Assembly (NCBI GenBank): GCA_007123515.1
Contig: SKKY01000058.1
Location: forward strand, 1-10,788
Direction of reading: 5' to 3'
DNA length: 10,788 nt
Source: Clostridia bacterium
Lineage (GTDB): Bacteria > Bacillota > Peptococcia > Peptococcales > SKKY01
Shown here: positions 7,164 to 10,788 of the stretch, piece by piece
Layout of the letters: every line of letters begins with the position of its first letter
How positions within the stretch are numbered: position 1 is the first letter of the stretch
Program-made: the position numbers and the translations under genes
The notes under the pieces: generated by a model
Seen by the model: only the letters and a program-made list of their open reading frames with translations
Told to the model about the DNA's origin: nothing
The model's database searches: none

Positions 7164-7715
7164 ATGAGCAATAAAAAATTAATCATAACAATCGCCTCAT
7201 TAGGCATCCTCTTTGCTTTGATTGGTCTTCTTTTAGCCATGAATGCCACCGGGGTTTTTGATCTTCGTACAGCGATGGCGGATATGCCTTTGATAGGACA
7301 AAGATTTGAAACAACTGATGAAGTGATGATTGTAAGGCCTCTAGAAGAAGAAAACTATCAGCTTACACAGCAAATACAAAACTTACAAGCATCATTAAAC
7401 GAGAAAGAGAAAATTATGGCTGAAATTGACAATGAAAGAGAATCATTTCTTTCTGAGATAGCCAATCTTGAAGCGGAAATTGAACGTCTTGAAGGTAAAG
7501 ATGTAAGAGCTGAACAATTAGCCTCTTATTATAGCCAGATGGATGAGAGAAGGGCCGTTATGATATTTGACAATCTTGATGACAACACTGTTTTAGATAT
7601 TCTTCTTAAACTTCCGGCTGATAAAACATCCGCTTTTTTAGCGGCAATGGATCCTCAAAGAGCCGCTAAACTCACAGCGGTTTTGACCGATAGAACAAGT
7701 AGTGTAGTAAATTAA
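7164..7715 (+). CDS. Membrane-anchored coiled-coil protein with MgtE_N-like domain (MotE/YlxF-type)
   Basis: This 183-residue protein stands where B. subtilis has ylxF. It has one N-terminal membrane helix (about residues 5-30), with the rest probably outside the membrane. A charged coiled coil follows at about 60-115, including LEEENYQLTQQIQNLQASLN. The C-terminal domain (about 120-180) contains YYSQMDERRAVMIFDNLDDN and AFLAAMDPQRAAKLTAVL, the pattern of the MgtE N-terminal superhelical domain, which also resembles FliG domains. Proteins of this shape are annotated MotE (in Sinorhizobium, a chaperone for MotC). In Firmicutes the exact role is unclear; a scaffold or assembly aid near the export apparatus is an inference from position. 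AGGTGA (7154-7159) overlaps the fliJ stop and lies 4 bases before ATG 7164. It is not a magnesium transporter: the channel domain is absent. Confidence 0.82.
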   Translation: MSNKKLIITIASLGILFALIGLLLAMNATGVFDLRTAMADMPLIGQRFETTDEVMIVRPLEEENYQLTQQIQNLQASLNEKEKIMAEIDNERESFLSEIANLEAEIERLEGKDVRAEQLASYYSQMDERRAVMIFDNLDDNTVLDILLKLPADKTSAFLAAMDPQRAAKLTAVLTDRTSSVVN

Positions 7716-7728
7716 ATACACAACTGTC

Positions 7729-7750
7729 GGGGGGGAGGTGAAAAAAACAT
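7729..7750 (+). promoter_or_regulatory. fliK ribosome binding site flanked by G7 and A7 tracts
   Basis: Seven G's (7729-7735) run into AGGTG (7736-7740), followed by seven A's (7741-7747) before ATG 7751. AGGTGA to ATG is 9 bases. This site decides the fliK start, although ATG 7757 in the same frame is also possible. Homopolymers on both sides of the site could change spacing by slippage. Confidence 0.6.
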
Positions 7751-9154
7751 ATGATAATGCAGGGTCTGGGATTATTCCAGTTACAGGAACCTGCCGGTCA
7801 TTCTAAAAATGCAGCTTTAAGCAAAGCTAATCATAGCGGCTTAGGAGGTACATTTGAGAATGTACTGGCAGGTTTTTTAGGTTCGCAGACGATTAAAGAG
7901 AACCTTGAAAATGCCAATAATCCTGAAAATGCCAAAAATCCTGAAAATTCATTAATTGGACTTTTAGGAAACCCAGAAGATAAGCTTATGGCATCTTTGG
8001 TTCTTCTTGACAATATGCAGTCTGAACTACCAGCAATGACTGATGAAGAGTCTGATTTTTTAGTCCAAAAATTAATGTCAGATAAAAGTCCTGAATTTAT
8101 TCAATCTTTTTTAAAGCAAGAGGAAATGCCAGAAGAAATGCTAAAAGTGTTATCTAAAAATTTTGCTCAGCTTTTAGAAAAAATAAAGTTTAGTAACAGT
8201 CAGGGTTTAAACGGATTAACAAATAAGCCAGAAAGTCAAAACGGATTAAAAGAAATGATTATGTCCGGTGAACTAACCGGGAAAAACATAGCAGAATTCA
8301 TAGCCATGCAGGAAGCCCTTAAAAAAGACGGCAAAGGTCATAAAGCTTCTAATCTTGGCAGGGAATTAATGAATATACTGATCGAAGGCAATGATGGAAA
8401 GATTAAGGACGTAGCAGCGGCTGTGGCGGCTTTGCGTTCTGAGGTAACAACAAAGCAGGAAGTATCAAAACAGGAAGCAACAATTACAAATCAACAAGTA
8501 GTTCCAACTGAGGAAGAAGAAACAGCTAAAAATTTCGGTTCAGTAATAAAAGCTGAGGTTAACCAGGAAAAAGGATCTTCATCAGAACTTGTCAGACCTT
8601 CTATAATGGCCGGTGGTACAATGGCTAATGAAAATCTGCAGGTAAAAGAAGAAATGGGCTTTCAAAGGATCATTGATTCTAACATTAAATTTCAGGATGA
8701 AGTTCTCCCTGAAAAGGTAGAAACCAAGCATTTGCCAAAATTTATTGAAAACCAGATTAAAAACAGTTTAAAAAATGGCCAAGCCGGATCCAGAGAAATA
8801 ACCGTTAAGATCCACCCGGAACATCTGGGGAAGCTGACATTAAAAATTGTCAGTGATGAAAACAAAGATATGTCTGTCAGAATTATGGCTGAAAACAGAA
8901 ATGTTAAAGAGTTTCTTGATACCAATCTTGGCAATTTGCGAATGACACTTGAGAATAGTGGAATCAAGGCATCTTCATTTAGCCTTGAGATCGACTTTGA
9001 AAAGAATTTCAGTCAGTTTAGTGAATCAAACCAGAGTAACCAGAAGCATTCAGGAAAAAACAGCAAACAACAGACTAATGAAAATGAAGAACTTTTTGAA
9101 CAACAGATGGATTCGATTTTTAACCAGTCTGGCGGAATAGAAGTGTTAGCCTAA
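7751..9154 (+). CDS. fliK: Flagellar hook-length control protein FliK
   Basis: FliK is the secreted molecular ruler that measures hook length and switches the export gate (FlhB) from hook to filament substrates. The 467-residue protein has a long low-complexity N-terminal and central region rich in Glu, Asn, Lys and Gln, including the short tandem repeat ENANNP/ENAKNP at residues 53-64. The conserved Flg_hook C-terminal domain lies at about residues 345-420: ITVKIHPEHLGKLTLKI (from about 350), then MSVRIMAENRNVKEFLDTNL, then LENSGIKASSFSLEID. A Gln/Asn/Ser-rich tail follows. Such a variable front and conserved back are standard for FliK. The gene follows the motE-like gene and precedes flgD, as in Bacillus. 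The call relies mainly on the C-terminal domain and position. Confidence 0.93.
   Translation: MIMQGLGLFQLQEPAGHSKNAALSKANHSGLGGTFENVLAGFLGSQTIKENLENANNPENAKNPENSLIGLLGNPEDKLMASLVLLDNMQSELPAMTDEESDFLVQKLMSDKSPEFIQSFLKQEEMPEEMLKVLSKNFAQLLEKIKFSNSQGLNGLTNKPESQNGLKEMIMSGELTGKNIAEFIAMQEALKKDGKGHKASNLGRELMNILIEGNDGKIKDVAAAVAALRSEVTTKQEVSKQEATITNQQVVPTEEEETAKNFGSVIKAEVNQEKGSSSELVRPSIMAGGTMANENLQVKEEMGFQRIIDSNIKFQDEVLPEKVETKHLPKFIENQIKNSLKNGQAGSREITVKIHPEHLGKLTLKIVSDENKDMSVRIMAENRNVKEFLDTNLGNLRMTLENSGIKASSFSLEIDFEKNFSQFSESNQSNQKHSGKNSKQQTNENEELFEQQMDSIFNQSGGIEVLA
7907..7948 (+). repeat. 18-bp tandem repeat within fliK
   Basis: Two 18-base units (7907-7924 and 7925-7942) differ at one base, and a third partial unit (GAAAAT, 7943-7948) follows. 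The unit is a multiple of three and in frame, giving E-N-A-N-N-P, E-N-A-K-N-P, E-N. It lies in the flexible N-terminal part of FliK, where length change would be tolerated by the reading frame. Confidence 0.8.
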
Positions 9155-9165
9155 GGAGGTGCAAA

Positions 9166-9633
9166 ATGAAAGTAACTGATTTGGGAACCTATGGTTTAGA
9201 AACTCCCCAAACACAAAGAAATACCGGAGAACTTGGAAAAGATGATTTTCTAAAATTATTCGTAGAGCAATTACGCTCGCAGGATCCGTTAAGTCCGATG
9301 GATAATAACGAATTTATTGCCCAGAGTGCGCAATTTACACAATTAGAACAGATGGAGAACCTCAATACGAATCTATCAAAATTCTTAGAAAAACAATCTG
9401 ATATTATGGATTCAGTACTGAACTCCCAGACATCGACACAGGCTCTTAACTTAGTTGATAAACACATTACGGCCTTTGTCAAAAATGGAACAGGTGGCTT
9501 TGATCAAGTTGACGGAACAGTGGATAAGGTTGTGTTTAACAGCGGATACCAAGTGCTTCATGTTAATGGAAAAGAAGTCTTTCTTAATGAAGTGGCTGAA
9601 GTTCGGACCACACCAAAGCAGGATGACCTATAG
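9166..9633 (+). CDS. flgD: Flagellar hook cap / scaffolding protein FlgD
   Basis: FlgD forms the cap under which hook subunits (FlgE) polymerise and is discarded when the hook is finished. The 155-residue product has the well conserved N-terminal domain: LGKDDFLKLFVEQLRSQDPL, then SPMDNNEFIAQSAQFTQLEQ, then MENLNTNLSKFL. A short C-terminal beta-rich part follows (about residues 95-150). It lacks the Ig-like extension of the longer (about 220-230 residue) enterobacterial FlgD; a short form is usual in Bacilli and many Clostridia (B. subtilis FlgD is about 140). The strong site AAGGAGGTG overlaps the fliK stop and sits a few bases before the ATG, so the two are translated as neighbours in one operon. 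Confidence 0.95.
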   Translation: MKVTDLGTYGLETPQTQRNTGELGKDDFLKLFVEQLRSQDPLSPMDNNEFIAQSAQFTQLEQMENLNTNLSKFLEKQSDIMDSVLNSQTSTQALNLVDKHITAFVKNGTGGFDQVDGTVDKVVFNSGYQVLHVNGKEVFLNEVAEVRTTPKQDDL

Positions 9634-9668
9634 GCATTAGAGTGTAACGTATCAGAAAAAAAGGAAGA

Positions 9669-9687
9669 GCAGTAAAAAAATTATTGC
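9669..9687 (+). other. Small hairpin between flgD and the next gene
   Basis: GCAGTAA (9669-9675) can pair with TTATTGC (9681-9687) through 7 bp including one G-U, with a 5-base A loop. No T run follows, so it is not an intrinsic terminator. It sits 7 bases before the ribosome site AGGTG (9695-9699). The rest of the 72-base gap 9634-9705 shows nothing recognisable. A processing or stability role is possible but unproven. Confidence 0.35.
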
Positions 9688-9705
9688 AGTTAGCAGGTGT
9701 ACAGA

Positions 9706-10089
9706 ATGAAAAACAATTTCTTTATTGACAATAACATAAGGATTAATCCAAAAGTCAATCAGCCGGCCCGACCAAAAGTTTCCGGAGTTGATTCTCCTAA
9801 TTTTTCCGATCTGCTTAACCAACAGATTCAAAAAGACGATGTGAAATTTTCAAAGCATGCGATGGACCGTCTGCAAAACAGAAATATTGCCATTTCGCCT
9901 GAAAGAATGGAAAAATTAAACGATGCTGTCTTAAAGGCTGATGCCAAAGGTGCAAAGGAATCTTTAATTCTAATGGATGATCTGGCATTTGTTGTTAGCG
10001 TGAAAAACAAGACCGTTATTACTGCCGTAGATGGATCAAGCATCAAAGAAAACGTATTTACCAATATAGACAGTGCAGTAATTATTTAA
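9706..10089 (+). CDS. Conserved small flagellar-operon protein (TIGR02530 type), function unknown
   Basis: This 127-residue protein lies between flgD and flgE, the position of the family annotated 'flagellar operon protein' (TIGR02530) in Firmicutes. The recognisable core is FSKHAMDRLQNRNIAISPER, then MEKLNDAVLKADAKGAKESL, then LILMDDLAFVVSVKNKTVIT, with an ending that includes ENVFTNIDSAVII. No signal peptide or membrane helix is visible. The first about 45 residues are basic and flexible (INPKVNQPARPKV). I chose ATG 9706 because AGGTG (9695-9699) stands 6 bases upstream; an in-frame GTG at 9697 would place the site inside the gene. Its location with hook-cap and hook genes suggests a part in hook assembly or export, but that is inference and no enzyme motif is evident. 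Confidence 0.85.
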   Translation: MKNNFFIDNNIRINPKVNQPARPKVSGVDSPNFSDLLNQQIQKDDVKFSKHAMDRLQNRNIAISPERMEKLNDAVLKADAKGAKESLILMDDLAFVVSVKNKTVITAVDGSSIKENVFTNIDSAVII

Positions 10090-10141
10090 AGAGGCCGGAC
10101 CAGAAATGGGAGCCTCTCAGACCACCGAATGACAGAGGTGG
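10090..10141 (+). promoter_or_regulatory. Competing RNA hairpins in the flgE leader
   Basis: Immediately after the preceding stop, AGAGGC (10090-10095) can pair with GCCTCT (10112-10117), and CCACC (10122-10126) with GGTGG (10137-10141). Alternatively CCTCT (10113-10117) can pair with AGAGG (10134-10138), which disrupts both. This gives two mutually exclusive folds 5-6 bases before the flgE ribosome site. No T run is present, so it is not a terminator. Regulatory function is speculative; complementarity is seen directly. Confidence 0.35.
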
Positions 10142-10162
10142 AAAATGAGGAGGAAAAAATAT

Positions 10163-10788
10163 ATGATGAGATCAATGTTCGCTGGTGTATCCGGGCTTCG
10201 CTCGCACCAGACGAAAATGGATGTTGTTGGTAATAACATTGCCAACGTAAATACAGCAGGTTTTAAAAGAAGCACAGTAACCTTTAGTGAGACACTGAAT
10301 CAACAAATTCGTGGCGCTTCTGCTCCAACCACAGCCTTTTTTGGCGGAACCAATCCGATGCAAGTCGGTCTTGGTGTAGGAATTGGAAGTATGGATGTTG
10401 TTCATTCCGCCGGTTCACCACAGGCTACAGGAAGATCCCTGGATATGTCAATTGAAGGAGAAGGCTATTTTATCGTGGGTATCGGAGCCGATAACAACTT
10501 CACCAGAGCCGGTAACTTCGGTTTTGACAGCCAGAACAATCTGGTAGCGTCTAATGGTATGAAAGTCAAAGGCTGGACAGCATCCCTTGATGCCAACAAT
10601 GCCTTTAATTTAGATACCGGACAACCAATTTCAGGGATTAACTTAACGGACTTAGCAACTACACAAATCATGCAGGCAACAACCGAAGCAGCGATCGCCC
10701 TTAACTTAGACAGTCGTTCACCGATTATTGAGGATACAAAAACCTATACATCTCCAACGGCTACAGGAACAAGCCTTGCCGATGCGGA
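10163..10788 (+). CDS. flgE: Flagellar hook protein FlgE (3' end cut by window)
   Basis: FlgE polymerises into the hook, the flexible joint between rod and filament. The frame opens at ATG 10163, with GAGGAGG (10147-10153) 9 bases upstream, and stays open to the window end (208 codons visible). ATG 10166 directly after is the alternative start. The N-terminus MMRSMFAGVSGLRSHQTKMD followed by VVGNNIANVNTAGFKRS is the rod/hook family signature. Next come GVGIGSMDVVHSAGSPQATG and LDMSIEGEGYFIVG, then FTRAGNFGFDSQNNLVASNG, all typical of the FlgE/FlgF/FlgG family. FlgE rather than FlgG is chosen because the gene follows flgD and the flagellar-operon protein, the Firmicutes hook order. The C-terminal part needed to settle this lies outside. 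Confidence 0.92.
   Translation, partial: MMRSMFAGVSGLRSHQTKMDVVGNNIANVNTAGFKRSTVTFSETLNQQIRGASAPTTAFFGGTNPMQVGLGVGIGSMDVVHSAGSPQATGRSLDMSIEGEGYFIVGIGADNNFTRAGNFGFDSQNNLVASNGMKVKGWTASLDANNAFNLDTGQPISGINLTDLATTQIMQATTEAAIALNLDSRSPIIEDTKTYTSPTATGTSLADA

Noticed and set aside
7164..7715. Magnesium transporter MgtE.
   Set aside because: Only an MgtE_N-like domain is present; there is one membrane helix and no CBS or channel domains, and the location is flagellar.
8949..9140. Alternate-frame open stretch inside the fliK 3' end.
   Set aside because: It lies in the conserved Flg_hook domain and tail coding in another frame, with no independent start signal.
9669..9687. Intrinsic terminator between flgD and the next gene.
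   Set aside because: The stem is A/T-rich with a G-U pair and no T tract follows it.
1..10788. Mobile element, CRISPR array, defence system or tRNA/rRNA gene.
   Set aside because: No spaced direct repeats, transposase-like frames, terminal inverted repeats or RNA-gene motifs were seen; the genes form one continuous flagellar operon.

Overview
The window is a stretch of a Gram-positive (Firmicutes/Bacillota) fla/che-type flagellar operon. All genes lie on the + strand, in the order codY - flgB - flgC - fliE - fliF - fliG - fliH - fliI - fliJ - motE/ylxF-like - fliK - flgD - small flagellar-operon protein (TIGR02530 type) - flgE. This is essentially the Bacillus subtilis/Clostridia gene order. 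The CodY regulator at the head, the AT-rich sequence, the strong AGGAGG-type ribosome binding sites and several TTG starts point to a low-GC Firmicute, probably a clostridial relative. I cannot name the genus from sequence alone.

Layout: the 3' part of codY (start just outside the window) ends at 757 and is followed by an intrinsic terminator (764-797). A 69-base AT-rich gap (798-866) then probably holds the promoter for the flagellar genes. From 867 onward come the proximal rod proteins (FlgB, FlgC), the rod/MS-ring adaptor FliE, the MS ring FliF, the C-ring rotor protein FliG, the export ATPase complex (FliH, FliI, FliJ), a membrane-anchored coiled-coil/MgtE_N-like protein, the hook-length ruler FliK, the hook cap FlgD, a small conserved flagellar protein, and the start of the hook protein FlgE, which runs off the right end. 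Genes are packed with short gaps or small overlaps (fliG/fliH, fliH/fliI), as expected for one polycistronic unit that builds the basal body and hook from the inside out.

The most notable observation is that fliG is interrupted. From a well-placed TTG start at 3663 the frame runs 41 codons, meets an in-frame TAA at 3786-3788, and continues without any shift to the normal FliG C-terminus at 4670. Family comparison indicates a Glu codon at that place (GAA to TAA, a single base change). If real, this removes a full-length rotor protein and predicts a strain without flagella or motility. It may also be a sequencing or assembly error. All other flagellar genes look intact.

No mobile elements, RNA genes, CRISPR arrays or foreign-looking genes were seen. 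Apart from the broken fliG, the region is a conventional flagellar operon. The smaller points of interest are a pair of competing hairpins before flgE, homopolymer tracts flanking the fliK ribosome binding site, and two poorly characterised accessory proteins.
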